64,000 nt of DNA from Flavobacterium succinicans (lineage in GTDB: Bacteria; Bacteroidota; Bacteroidia; Flavobacteriales; Flavobacteriaceae), in the NCBI RefSeq assembly GCF_001662485.1, contig NZ_JMTM01000017.1, positions 310,001 through 374,000 of the forward strand, read 5' to 3'. This document shows, piece by piece, positions 55,380 to 64,000 of the stretch. Below the pieces are notes generated by a model that was given only the letters and a program-made list of their open reading frames with translations, searched no databases and was not told the origin of the DNA. The position numbers and the translations under genes are program-made. The number at the start of each line of letters is the position of its first letter. Within the stretch, counting starts at the first letter, position 1.

Positions 55380-55413
55380 TTAGAATCAAAAGAAAACGTT
55401 TTCTTTTGATTCT
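55380..55413. promoter_or_regulatory. 34-bp perfect palindrome upstream of icmF
   Basis: The sequence 55380-55413 equals its own reverse complement with no spacer; the left arm is TAGAATCAAAAGAAAAC and the centre is AAAACGTTTT. The central CG with flanking symmetric A/T is reminiscent of LacI/GalR-type operators, but the arms are much longer. It stands between the divergent purU and icmF, 106 bp upstream of purU's start and 149 bp upstream of icmF. Confidence 0.55.
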
Positions 55414-55561
55414 ATTGCGATTAGTTATCCTTTTTTACCAAATCTAACTTATTTTTTTTAAGAAATAGCAGCATTTAGTTGTTTTATAGTAATTCAATAA
55501 AATGCTAATTTTTATTTTAAAAAATGTGTAATTTGGCGCTATTAATTATCATATTCATAAA

Positions 55562-58500
55562 ATGGAACCACAAAAACCTTATATTCCTGTTAATAAAGTA
55601 AGAATTGTTACCGCAGCCTCTCTCTTTGATGGTCATGATGCCGCCATAAATATTATGCGCCGTATTATTCAATCAACTGGAGTGGAGGTAATTCATTTGG
55701 GGCATGATCGAAGTGTAGAAGAAGTAGTAAATACTGCCATTCAAGAAGATGCCAATGCTATTGCAATGACTTCTTATCAAGGGGGACATAACGAATATTT
55801 TAAATACATGTACGATTTGCTTCAAGAAAAAGGAGCAGGACATATCAAGATTTTTGGAGGAGGCGGAGGCGTTATTTTGCCTTCAGAAATTGAAGAATTA
55901 CATCAGTACGGTATCACCAGAATTTATTCTCCAGATGATGGTCGCGCAATGGGATTACAAGGAATGATTAATGATTTGGTCGAACATTCTGATTTTGCTA
56001 TTGGTGATCAATTGTCTAATGAATTAGAATTAATTGAAGATAAAACACCAACTGCTATTGCGAGATTAATTTCGGCGGCTGAGAATTTTCCTGAAATTGC
56101 AAAACCAGTTTTTGATACAATTCATACTAAAAATGAAACTTCTAAAATTCCTGTTCTAGGAATTACAGGAACTGGTGGTGCAGGAAAATCCTCTTTGGTG
56201 GATGAATTGGTAAGACGTTTTTTAATTGATTTCCCCGAAAAAACAATCGGATTAATCTCTGTAGATCCATCAAAACGTAAAACAGGTGGCGCCTTGTTAG
56301 GCGATAGAATTCGTATGAATGCAATCAATAATCCTAGAGTTTATATGCGTTCGTTGGCAACACGTCAATCTAATTTGGCTTTATCTAAATATGTTGCCGA
56401 AGCGATTCAGGTACTTAAGGCGGCAAAATATGATATTATTATTTTAGAAACTTCAGGAATAGGGCAATCGGATACTGAAATTATGGACCATTCAGATGTT
56501 TCATTATATGTAATGACACCTGAATTCGGTGCAGCTACGCAATTGGAAAAAATTGACATGCTTGATTTTGCCGATTTAGTAGCCTTGAATAAATTCGATA
56601 AGCGTGGTGCTTTGGATGCGCTTAGAGATGTGAAAAAACAATACCAACGCAATCATAATTTATGGGATGTAAATCCAGATGAAATGCCGGTTTTTGGAAC
56701 GATTGCTTCTCAGTTTAACGATCCAGGAATGAACACGCTCTACAAATCGATTATGGATAAAATTGTAGAGAAAACGAGTTCGGACTTAAAATCGACTTTC
56801 GAGATTACTCGTGAAATGAGCGAGAAAATTTTTGTCATTCCACCACATCGTACCCGTTATTTATCTGAAATAGCGGAGAACAACCGTAAATATGATGAAA
56901 CGGCTTTAAGTCAAGAGCAAGTGGCTCAAAAGTTATACGGAATTTATAAAACAATCGAAACAGTTTCTAATAAGAAGCCAGAACTCAATAAAGCTGGAAT
57001 TGATGACGCGTCTGTATTGCCATCTGTTACAGCGTCGCATGATGAAAACCGTATCTTTTTGAATTTACTTTTGAATCAATTCGACAAAGTAAAAATGGAT
57101 TTAGATCCTTACAATTGGGAAATGATTCTGACTTGGGATGATAAAGTGAATAAATACAAGGATCCAGTTTATACTTTTAAAGTTAGAGATCGTGAAATCA
57201 AAATGGCGACGCATACCGAAAGTTTGTCGCATTCACAAATACCCAAAGTTGCTTTGCCAAAGTATAAAGCTTGGGGTGATATTTTGCGTTGGTGTTTGCA
57301 AGAAAATGTTCCAGGAGAATTTCCATTTACTGCAGGATTGTATCCTTTCAAACGCGAAGGAGAAGATCCTTCTAGAATGTTTGCAGGTGAAGGTGGTCCA
57401 GAGCGAACTAACAAACGTTTTCATTATGTAAGTGCAGGTTTACCAGCCAAAAGACTTTCAACAGCTTTTGATAGTGTGACTTTGTACGGAAACGATCCAC
57501 ACATTCGTCCTGATATTTATGGTAAAATCGGAAATGCAGGAGTTTCTATTTGTTGCTTGGATGATGCTAAAAAACTGTATTCCGGTTTTGATTTAGTGCA
57601 CGCTATGACTTCGGTGAGTATGACTATCAATGGACCAGCGCCTATGTTGCTTGGATTCTTTATGAATGCGGCTATCGATCAACAATGTGAGATGTATATC
57701 AAGCAGAATGATTTGGTGGAAGAAGTCGAAGCTAAAATTAAAGTGATTTACCAAGAAAAAGGAGTAGAGCGTCCAAAATATCAAGGTGATTTACCAGAGG
57801 GGAATAATGGTTTGGGATTACTGCTTTTGGGAGTAACAGGGGATCAAGTGTTGCCATTGGAAATTTATAATGAAATAAAAGCCAAAACATTAGCGCAAGT
57901 TCGTGGTACCGTTCAAGCGGATATTTTAAAAGAAGATCAAGCACAAAACACTTGTATTTTCTCTACGGAGTTTGCGTTACGACTAATGGGCGACGTTCAG
58001 GAATATTTTATTTCTAAAAATGTTAGAAATTTCTACTCAGTTTCAATATCTGGTTATCATATTGCAGAGGCAGGAGCTAATCCTATTACGCAATTGGCTT
58101 TTACTTTGGCCAATGGCTTTACTTATGTTGAGTATTACTTGAGTAGAGGAATGAATATTAATGATTTTGGACCGAATTTATCGTTCTTTTTCTCGAATGG
58201 TGTAGATCCAGAATATGCAGTTATCGGACGCGTTGCCAGAAGAATTTGGGCGAAAGCTTTGAAAAATAAATATGGAGCCAACGAAAGAGCTCAGATGTTA
58301 AAATATCATATTCAAACCTCAGGACGTTCTTTGCATGCTCAGGAAATTGATTTCAATGATATTCGTACGACTTTGCAGGCTTTGTATGCGATTTATGACA
58401 ACTGTAATTCCTTACACACCAACGCGTATGACGAAGCGATTACAACGCCAACTGAAGAATCGGTGCGTAGAGCTATGGCTATTCAGTTGATTATTAATAA

Positions 58501-59002
58501 AGAATTAGGTTTGGCTAAAAATGAAAACCCAATTCAAGGGGCTTTTATCATCGAAGAATTGACCGATTTGGTGGAAGCAGCCGTTTTACAAGAGTTTGAC
58601 AGAATTACAGAGCGTGGTGGAGTGCTTGGAGCTATGGAGACAATGTACCAACGTTCTAAAATTCAAGAAGAAAGTTTGTATTACGAAACACTAAAGCATA
58701 CTGGTGAGTTCCCAATTATTGGAGTAAACACTTTCTTGAGTTCTAAAGGATCTCCAACGGTAATTCCAGCGGAAGTGATTCGTGCTACCGAAGAAGAAAA
58801 GCAATACCAAATCACCATGTTGAATAACTTGCAAAAAGCAAATGCTGATTTGGTTGCACAACATTTGAAAACCTTACAAGAGGCAGCCATTAAGAATGAA
58901 AACATCTTCGATCATTTGATGGAAGCGACAAAGGTTTGTTCTTTAGGACAAATTACGGCTTCTTTGTTTGAGGTGGGTGGGCAGTATAGGAGGAATATGT
59001 AA
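55562..59002 (+). CDS. icmF: Fused isobutyryl-CoA mutase (IcmF-type methylmalonyl-CoA mutase family)
   Basis: 1146 residues in the IcmF domain order. Residues 10-150 bind cobalamin ([15 protein letters not shown], where the His after DG is the lower-axial ligand). The G-protein chaperone follows, with P-loop [20 protein letters not shown] (about 200-219), [17 protein letters not shown] and [15 protein letters not shown]. The mutase TIM barrel is about 550-1140 and contains [14 protein letters not shown] and [18 protein letters not shown], which differ from true MCM (YPYMYAFRPWTIRQ-like). It interconverts isobutyryl- and n-butyryl-CoA using adenosylcobalamin, with the GTPase loading the cofactor; pivalyl- or isovaleryl-CoA are alternative substrates. 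Confidence 0.92.
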   Translation: MEPQKPYIPVNKVRIVTAASLFDGHDAAINIMRRIIQSTGVEVIHLGHDRSVEEVVNTAIQEDANAIAMTSYQGGHNEYFKYMYDLLQEKGAGHIKIFGGGGGVILPSEIEELHQYGITRIYSPDDGRAMGLQGMINDLVEHSDFAIGDQLSNELELIEDKTPTAIARLISAAENFPEIAKPVFDTIHTKNETSKIPVLGITGTGGAGKSSLVDELVRRFLIDFPEKTIGLISVDPSKRKTGGALLGDRIRMNAINNPRVYMRSLATRQSNLALSKYVAEAIQVLKAAKYDIIILETSGIGQSDTEIMDHSDVSLYVMTPEFGAATQLEKIDMLDFADLVALNKFDKRGALDALRDVKKQYQRNHNLWDVNPDEMPVFGTIASQFNDPGMNTLYKSIMDKIVEKTSSDLKSTFEITREMSEKIFVIPPHRTRYLSEIAENNRKYDETALSQEQVAQKLYGIYKTIETVSNKKPELNKAGIDDASVLPSVTASHDENRIFLNLLLNQFDKVKMDLDPYNWEMILTWDDKVNKYKDPVYTFKVRDREIKMATHTESLSHSQIPKVALPKYKAWGDILRWCLQENVPGEFPFTAGLYPFKREGEDPSRMFAGEGGPERTNKRFHYVSAGLPAKRLSTAFDSVTLYGNDPHIRPDIYGKIGNAGVSICCLDDAKKLYSGFDLVHAMTSVSMTINGPAPMLLGFFMNAAIDQQCEMYIKQNDLVEEVEAKIKVIYQEKGVERPKYQGDLPEGNNGLGLLLLGVTGDQVLPLEIYNEIKAKTLAQVRGTVQADILKEDQAQNTCIFSTEFALRLMGDVQEYFISKNVRNFYSVSISGYHIAEAGANPITQLAFTLANGFTYVEYYLSRGMNINDFGPNLSFFFSNGVDPEYAVIGRVARRIWAKALKNKYGANERAQMLKYHIQTSGRSLHAQEIDFNDIRTTLQALYAIYDNCNSLHTNAYDEAITTPTEESVRRAMAIQLIINKELGLAKNENPIQGAFIIEELTDLVEAAVLQEFDRITERGGVLGAMETMYQRSKIQEESLYYETLKHTGEFPIIGVNTFLSSKGSPTVIPAEVIRATEEEKQYQITMLNNLQKANADLVAQHLKTLQEAAIKNENIFDHLMEATKVCSLGQITASLFEVGGQYRRNM

Positions 59003-59013
59003 TCCTAAATTTA

Positions 59014-59069
59014 TTAAAATACAAAAAGAAAGGCTGTCAATACTGACAGCCTTTCTTTTTGTATTTTAA
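59014..59069 (+). terminator. icmF terminator with a 26-bp perfect stem
   Basis: Arms 59014-59039 and 59044-59069 are fully complementary with a four-base loop ATAC. The stem core AAAGGCTGTCA with TGACAGCCTTT is nearly that of the terminator at 27301. It starts 12 bp after the icmF stop. Confidence 0.88.
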
Positions 59070-59358
59070 ATAGAATTTAAAATCTAATACTAGGATACAT
59101 GCTCTTTTTGGAAGAGATTCTGTTTTTAATGTGTGAAAATAAATTGTAATTCTAGTCAATACCTTATTGAATCATTGTTTTTTATTAAAATTTAATTTAG
59201 TTGTGTTTTGTATTTAAACTACGCGTCATTATAATAATGTCTAAAATTGGTTGTGATTTTTTTGGGAATAAGTGGTATATGTCGTTAAGATAAGTGGACT
59301 AAAATATGATGTTTGATGAAGTATGTGTGTTATAATTAAAATAATTAAAATAATTAAT

Positions 59359-59366
59359 TATATTTG
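59359..59366 (+). promoter_or_regulatory. Probable subtilase promoter (-7 box TATATTTG)
   Basis: TATATTTG matches TAnnTTTG and is followed by a leader of about 105 nt to ATG 59478. The upstream side is an A/T tandem of AATTAAAATAATTAAAATAA type with no clear -33 box. The remainder of the gap 59070-59358 shows nothing else. Confidence 0.55.
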
Positions 59367-59477
59367 CTTTATTGTCAAATTTTAACATAAATTTAATTAC
59401 AAATTACTAAAAAAAATACAACTTTTAATGTTTTGTTGGTCAAGGTGTTGTGTATTTTTTTTGAATTATCTTTTATT

Positions 59478-62400
59478 ATGAAAAAAACTTTATTGCTAAT
59501 GTTTTTGGTTTCTCAGTGTATCTGGTCACAAAAACATGATCCACGTCAGGATATGATGAATTTTACTCCGGGAAAGATCATCGTTAAATTAAAAGACAAT
59601 GTTAATGCGAAAATTTCCTATACGAGCAAAGGTGTGGGTACAACTAGCGAAAACATTGGTAAACTGCTAGGGATTGAAAACAAAGTGGCGACATCAACAG
59701 TGATGTTTTCGCAGCAGTCTGTTGAAAAAAGCGCGATGCGAAAACAAGCTGGTTTTAAAGACAGTAGATTAAAGGAAGTACATTCTTTGAAAAACACTTT
59801 TGTACTCGATTTAAAAGATAAACAAGAGAATGTTTTAGCGCTTGCGGAAAATCTTAAAGCAAATCCAAATGTAGAGTATGCCGAACCTGATTATAACTAT
59901 AGTGTAAATGACTTTACAGTTGATTCGAAAATCTACACGGAAGCCGATTTAAAAAATACAAAAGCAACAACTACACTTGTTACTCCAAACGACCCTTTGT
60001 TTAGCCAACAATCTAACATTGCAGCAACACACCTTAACGAAGTTTGGGATACCTATGGTACAGGTAATGGTTCCCAAACTATTGCCATTTTGGACACAGG
60101 AGTAGATTACAACCACCCTGATTTGGAAGCTAATATCTGGACAAATACCAAAGAGTTGAATGGTATTGCTGGATTTGACGATGACGGCAATGGGTTTATA
60201 GACGATATACGAGGCTGGGATTTTATCAATAATGATAATGTACCACTTGATGATAATATGCATGGGACGCACGTAGCAGGAATAGCTGGTGCAGTAGGTG
60301 GCAACAATCTTGGAGTGGCCGGTGCTGCATGGAATGTCAAACTGATGCCTCTAAAAGTTTTTCAAAGCAATGGTGAGGGAAATGCAAGCACCATTGCTTT
60401 AGCTGTGCAATATGCTAGTATTAATGGTGCGACTATCATTAACATGAGTTTTGGTTCTTTTGCTGAATCGATAACCTTACGTAATGCCTTAGAAAATGCC
60501 TATGCCACTAGTGTATTGGTTGGTGCAGCTGGGAATGATGGAAAATGCATAGGACCTGGTCGATGCCTAGATAATTTACCAGGAGTTCCATTTTACCCTG
60601 GGGCGTACTCTTTTGTTTTGGGAACCCAAGACATCGCTCAATATTCAAACTATGATCAAGATGGCCCCATCTTTTCGGGCTATCCTAATTTGTTAAATTA
60701 TGAAGTTAAGGCTCCGGGCTCTGGGATCATGAGTACGGTACCCAATGGAGGATATCGTTCTTTGACTGGTACTTCTATGGCTGCTCCTTTGGTTTCTGGT
60801 GGTATTGCATTATACTTGCAACAAAAACCGAACGATAGTAAAGAATTGTTGTTTGGTAATTTAATAAATACCTCATCTTCGTTTGTGAATTTCAAAGCGG
60901 CTATGGAGGTTACTCCAACACCCGAATTGAAAGTCTTGTCTGCTATCAACAAGGACAATAGCAATGGGCAAAACGGAAATGGCTTCTTGGAACCGAATGA
61001 AATTGTGGATGTTTTTCCACTCATTAAAAACTACTGGGGACCGACTACAGATGTAAGGATAGGGATTGAATTTGCGGAATTTGAAGACCAATCGAAAGCC
61101 ACTATTCTAGTACCCGAAATAGCTATTGGCTCCATAAAGGCCTATGCAAGCCTGCAAGATTTGACAAAGTCATTAAAAATACAAATTGCACCAAATGTAG
61201 CCAATAATGTCAACATCAAGTTTATTTTAAAAGTGTGGTCGGGTCCAAATAAAGAGTTTCTAACTTCTAGGGAATATGTGATTACTGTAAAGAATTCTAT
61301 TCTTTTATTTGGGATTATAAATAAAGATATGACTCTGTATGCCAATAAGGAATACTTGGTGTCCGATAATGTTATTTTTTCTGAAAATGCGACCATAACT
61401 ATTGAACCTGGAACGACTATTAAAATTGCTGATAATAAAAAAATTTCTTTATTTGATAGTTCTCGCATCGTTGCTTTAGGCAATAGAGAAGGAGTAATTA
61501 CTTTTCAAAATGAGGCAAATTTCTGGTCTGGATTTGAATTTTTGAGTGATAATCCAAATGCCTCAATATTATATTTTGTTACATTTAAAGGTGTATCTTC
61601 AAGTTCTCTTTTTGGGAGTAATTCAAGAAATATAAACGCTTCCAATTTACTAGTTGCTTCAAGTTTTTTCCAATTTTTAATTTATAGTGATAATACCATT
61701 TTTTCCAAAAGTAATTTTTATTATAATAAGACTTGGCGTTTAGGATATAACCTATCAGTTAGAGGTAGTAATTTAAATATAATAAAGAACAATCCAGATT
61801 ATGCAGGAATTCTTTTTAATCAAGATTATAACTATTTTAGTGAATTAAATATATTTGATAATGTACTTTCTTTTGATATTAATTGTGATAGAACCACAAA
61901 GCCAATTTCTGCTTATTTGGGCACATCAGACCAATCTAAATATAGAAGAGAGGTAAGAGATGTACTGAACTATTCAAGTTATTCTGGACTAATGAATACA
62001 AGTAGTATTTCCAAAATTCCTTACGAAGAAAACCACGGTATAGTTTGGAAAGTACTAGTAAATGGTAAAGATGCCCAAGATGAGTATGAGCAATTGGATC
62101 CAGTAGGAATAGGTACGCATCAATTTGATATCTATTTTAACAGAGCAATGGATACTAATTATCCGCCACAAATAAGTTATGGAGTAAGAGAACCATACAA
62201 CCAAAAAATTATTGCAGAAAAAGGGACCTGGTCACCTGATGCTAAAATTTACAGCGTGACACACGAAGTAAAAATTGGAGCTGCTGATGGAATCAATAGG
62301 ATACGAGTAGAAGGTGCCAGAGATTTGGATTATTTTGATATTCCTGTTGAGGATTACAGGTTCAATATGTTGGTGCAAAGTGCAGGATCTGCCTCTACAG

Positions 62401-63554
62401 GTTTTGGGGCTACTCCTGGTTTAGGAAAAATTGTATTAGATTGGCAGGCGCCTTCGGGTACTGTACTCGAAGATGTTTTGGGGTACAATATGTATCGTTA
62501 TAAAGCTAATACAGATGGCTCGTTTACAAATCCAATAAAGATAAACCAAAATCTTATTCCAACAGCAATCTATACTGACTTTGATGTGGTAGAAGGGCAA
62601 AACTATTACTACCAATATAAAATTCTTAGAACCAATTTAGAAGAAACCGATTATTCGAAGGTGGTGGCTTCTAGTCCACTGACCTCAAAGCTTGGAGATG
62701 GTAATGGTGATTTCGATGTGAATGTAATGGATTTAGTGCAGTCTGTGGATTATATTTTGGGTAACAACCCGACTCCTTTTATTTTCAAAGCAGCTGATGT
62801 CAATGCAGACCAATCCATCAATGTTTTAGATATTGTTGGAACGGTTGATATCATTTTAAAACCTAAAACAGGAAAAACAGCGTCTGCCAAAAACAACATC
62901 ACCTTTTACTCCAAAGAAGCTATTGGTGAGGCATTGTTTTATTGGGAAGGAAATGATTTATATGTGGAATCAAAAAAAGCTATAGGAGGTGTCCAACTTG
63001 CATTCAATGCGGATTTCGATTATACAAAATCAGCTGCCGTTTCTGGTTTTGAATCGATTGCTTATACACAAGACAATCAAAAAGTTATTATGATCTATAG
63101 TTTTAATGGTACTGCGATTCCAGCTGGAAAAACCAAGCTTTTAACCAAAAATGCGGCTGTAGAAGGAGATTTAGATATTAGCAAAGCGGTGGTAGGAACA
63201 CCAAATGGTAGCAAACTAAATGCACTATATAATAAAAACGCAATACCTGATATTAATGCACCTGTGCAAACTAATTTTTCTGTCATCACTAGTCTGTCTC
63301 CTAATCCAACCAAAGGAACAGTGAATATAGAGTACTACTTGCCAGAAAAGATGGATGCCGTTTCATTCAGTGTTTTTGATTTACTAGGTCAAAAAGTATG
63401 GAATCAAGGTAATTTTAAAAATACCGTGGGTTATGGCACGGCCAATCTAGAATTGAACAATCTTAGCAGCAATGTGTATATTTTGGTCATGGATGTGGAG
63501 AGAAATGGAGAACTAAAAGATAGAATTGTTAAAAAAATAATTGTTAAAAAATAA
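59478..63554 (+). CDS. T9SS-secreted subtilisin-like protease with dockerin
   Basis: 1358 residues from ATG 59478, which opens signal peptide MKKTLLLMFLVSQCIWSQ; the frame runs 15 codons further up without support. A propeptide (about 30-140; TPGKIIVKLKDN, NPNVEYAEPDYNY) precedes the S8 domain with Asp206 (ILDTGVDYNHPD), His262 (HGTHVAGIAGA), Asn353 and Ser433 (TGTSMAAPLVS). A beta-rich middle, a fibronectin-like segment (about 970-1060), a dockerin (1074-1130) with two EF-hand loops (D-x-N-x-D-x3-N-x2-D each), a beta-sandwich and a T9SS sorting domain (about 1275-1358, SLSPNPTKGTVNIEYYLPE to IVKKIIVKK) follow. Expected on the cell surface or in the medium. Confidence 0.92.
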   Translation: MKKTLLLMFLVSQCIWSQKHDPRQDMMNFTPGKIIVKLKDNVNAKISYTSKGVGTTSENIGKLLGIENKVATSTVMFSQQSVEKSAMRKQAGFKDSRLKEVHSLKNTFVLDLKDKQENVLALAENLKANPNVEYAEPDYNYSVNDFTVDSKIYTEADLKNTKATTTLVTPNDPLFSQQSNIAATHLNEVWDTYGTGNGSQTIAILDTGVDYNHPDLEANIWTNTKELNGIAGFDDDGNGFIDDIRGWDFINNDNVPLDDNMHGTHVAGIAGAVGGNNLGVAGAAWNVKLMPLKVFQSNGEGNASTIALAVQYASINGATIINMSFGSFAESITLRNALENAYATSVLVGAAGNDGKCIGPGRCLDNLPGVPFYPGAYSFVLGTQDIAQYSNYDQDGPIFSGYPNLLNYEVKAPGSGIMSTVPNGGYRSLTGTSMAAPLVSGGIALYLQQKPNDSKELLFGNLINTSSSFVNFKAAMEVTPTPELKVLSAINKDNSNGQNGNGFLEPNEIVDVFPLIKNYWGPTTDVRIGIEFAEFEDQSKATILVPEIAIGSIKAYASLQDLTKSLKIQIAPNVANNVNIKFILKVWSGPNKEFLTSREYVITVKNSILLFGIINKDMTLYANKEYLVSDNVIFSENATITIEPGTTIKIADNKKISLFDSSRIVALGNREGVITFQNEANFWSGFEFLSDNPNASILYFVTFKGVSSSSLFGSNSRNINASNLLVASSFFQFLIYSDNTIFSKSNFYYNKTWRLGYNLSVRGSNLNIIKNNPDYAGILFNQDYNYFSELNIFDNVLSFDINCDRTTKPISAYLGTSDQSKYRREVRDVLNYSSYSGLMNTSSISKIPYEENHGIVWKVLVNGKDAQDEYEQLDPVGIGTHQFDIYFNRAMDTNYPPQISYGVREPYNQKIIAEKGTWSPDAKIYSVTHEVKIGAADGINRIRVEGARDLDYFDIPVEDYRFNMLVQSAGSASTGFGATPGLGKIVLDWQAPSGTVLEDVLGYNMYRYKANTDGSFTNPIKINQNLIPTAIYTDFDVVEGQNYYYQYKILRTNLEETDYSKVVASSPLTSKLGDGNGDFDVNVMDLVQSVDYILGNNPTPFIFKAADVNADQSINVLDIVGTVDIILKPKTGKTASAKNNITFYSKEAIGEALFYWEGNDLYVESKKAIGGVQLAFNADFDYTKSAAVSGFESIAYTQDNQKVIMIYSFNGTAIPAGKTKLLTKNAAVEGDLDISKAVVGTPNGSKLNALYNKNAIPDINAPVQTNFSVITSLSPNPTKGTVNIEYYLPEKMDAVSFSVFDLLGQKVWNQGNFKNTVGYGTANLELNNLSSNVYILVMDVERNGELKDRIVKKIIVKK

Positions 63555-63557
63555 CAA

Positions 63558-64000
63558 TGAAATGTAAACTTTTTTTCTTAATGGTCTTAATCATTTTAGT
63601 ACCATTAAAATTTCTGGCTCAAAATACGCTTTCCTTTCAAGCTGTTGAAGTTGGAACTGGTTCTGATTTTGAGATAAGCATTTCATTGCAAAATCAAGAT
63701 CATATTGCTGCTTTGCAATTTGACCTGAGTTACAATGCAACTGCAATTGAATTATTGAGCGGCCATGTTTTAACTAGTATGGCCCCTAACCATTCCCTTT
63801 CCGTAAGCAATCCGTTGCCTGGAATAGTACGAGTTATCATTTATTCGGCATCTAACGCAGTGCTAAATCCGATCTCGGGTCTATTGGTGCGGCTTAAAAT
63901 GAAATCGAAAACGGTAGCGGGTACTTTTAATTGTAGTTTTAGTAATGTAATTGGATCCTCTGCACTAGGGACTGAGATTCCTATCACAGGTAGCAATCAA
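63558..64000 (+). CDS. Exported cohesin-like protein (partial, runs off the window)
   Basis: The start ATG 63558 lies 3 bp after the subtilase stop; 147 residues are visible with no stop before the edge. A signal peptide (MKCKLFFLMVLIILVPLKFL then AQ) leads into a beta-sandwich with VEVGTGSDFEISISLQNQD, IAALQFDLSYNATAIEL, VRVIIYSASNAVLNPISG and LLVRLKMKSKTVAGTF. This order of strands (n-x-G-x4-v-x-l, QFDL-Y, LxF/LxL) is that of the cohesin fold. It is probably co-transcribed with the dockerin-bearing protease and may bind it. Pfam cohesin membership could not be checked. Confidence 0.75.

Overview
The window is a stretch of a low-GC Bacteroidota chromosome, most likely a Flavobacterium or close relative. 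The evidence is the fused SecDF, the T9SS-type C-terminal sorting domain, signal peptides ending in S/A-x-A/S-Q, several promoters of the Bacteroidota type (TTTG-N19/20-TAnnTTTG), and protein families typical of Flavobacteriaceae (plug-less barrel, periplasmic TPR protein, DUF2271, DUF4197, DUF6265). No phage, insertion sequence, CRISPR array, rRNA or tRNA was seen. Most of the window is housekeeping sequence.

Layout. 1-6426: end of a surface-polysaccharide cluster: the tail of a sugar aminotransferase, a hexapeptide acyltransferase, an O-antigen flippase, four glycosyltransferases and an FdtA/QdtA-type ketoisomerase. Together they suggest an acylated 3-amino-3,6-dideoxyhexose. The last glycosyltransferase is translationally coupled to ftsE (6426-7109). 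7110-13707: a 1004-residue exported TPR protein, a PhzF-like isomerase, a plug-less outer-membrane barrel and a GreA/GreB-like protein. 14291-24872: a small membrane protein, a YtcJ-like amidohydrolase lipoprotein, asnB, gyrB, mdh and secDF. 25175-37164: prolyl oligopeptidase, lgt, yidD, cysS, folE, an aminotransferase, a retropepsin-like/PDZ protein, a DUF1573 protein and valS. 37241-45541 (minus strand): an iron/flavin redox locus of TonB-dependent receptor, ApbE, PepSY-flavodoxin-reductase fusion, DUF2271 protein and ankyrin protein. 45733-48883: a lipocalin-like lipoprotein, a second retropepsin-like protein and a TlpA-like lipoprotein. 49409-59002: prfA, pyrF, a BtuF-like protein without signal peptide, an alpha/beta hydrolase, a DUF4197 protein, purU and icmF. 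59478-64000: a T9SS-exported subtilase with a two-repeat dockerin, followed by the start of a cohesin-like exported protein.

The most unusual content is intergenic. One family of about 65-nt elements occurs four times (7238, 13824, 28702, 49255). It has invariant flanks around a hairpin whose sequence differs completely between copies but whose pairing is kept, and it shows compensatory changes at a closing helix and at an internal pair. This is good evidence for selection on RNA (or ssDNA) structure. A second family (24980 and 40892) has the same plan of fixed flanks and an exchangeable stem. Large perfect palindromes lie upstream of asnB and icmF, a nested double hairpin lies upstream of apbE, and several short tandem or dispersed repeats fill other gaps.

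Several start codons were moved downstream of the longest open frame where a promoter, a repeat or a signal peptide showed that the upstream part is not coding. All functional calls come from reading motifs; no database search was possible.
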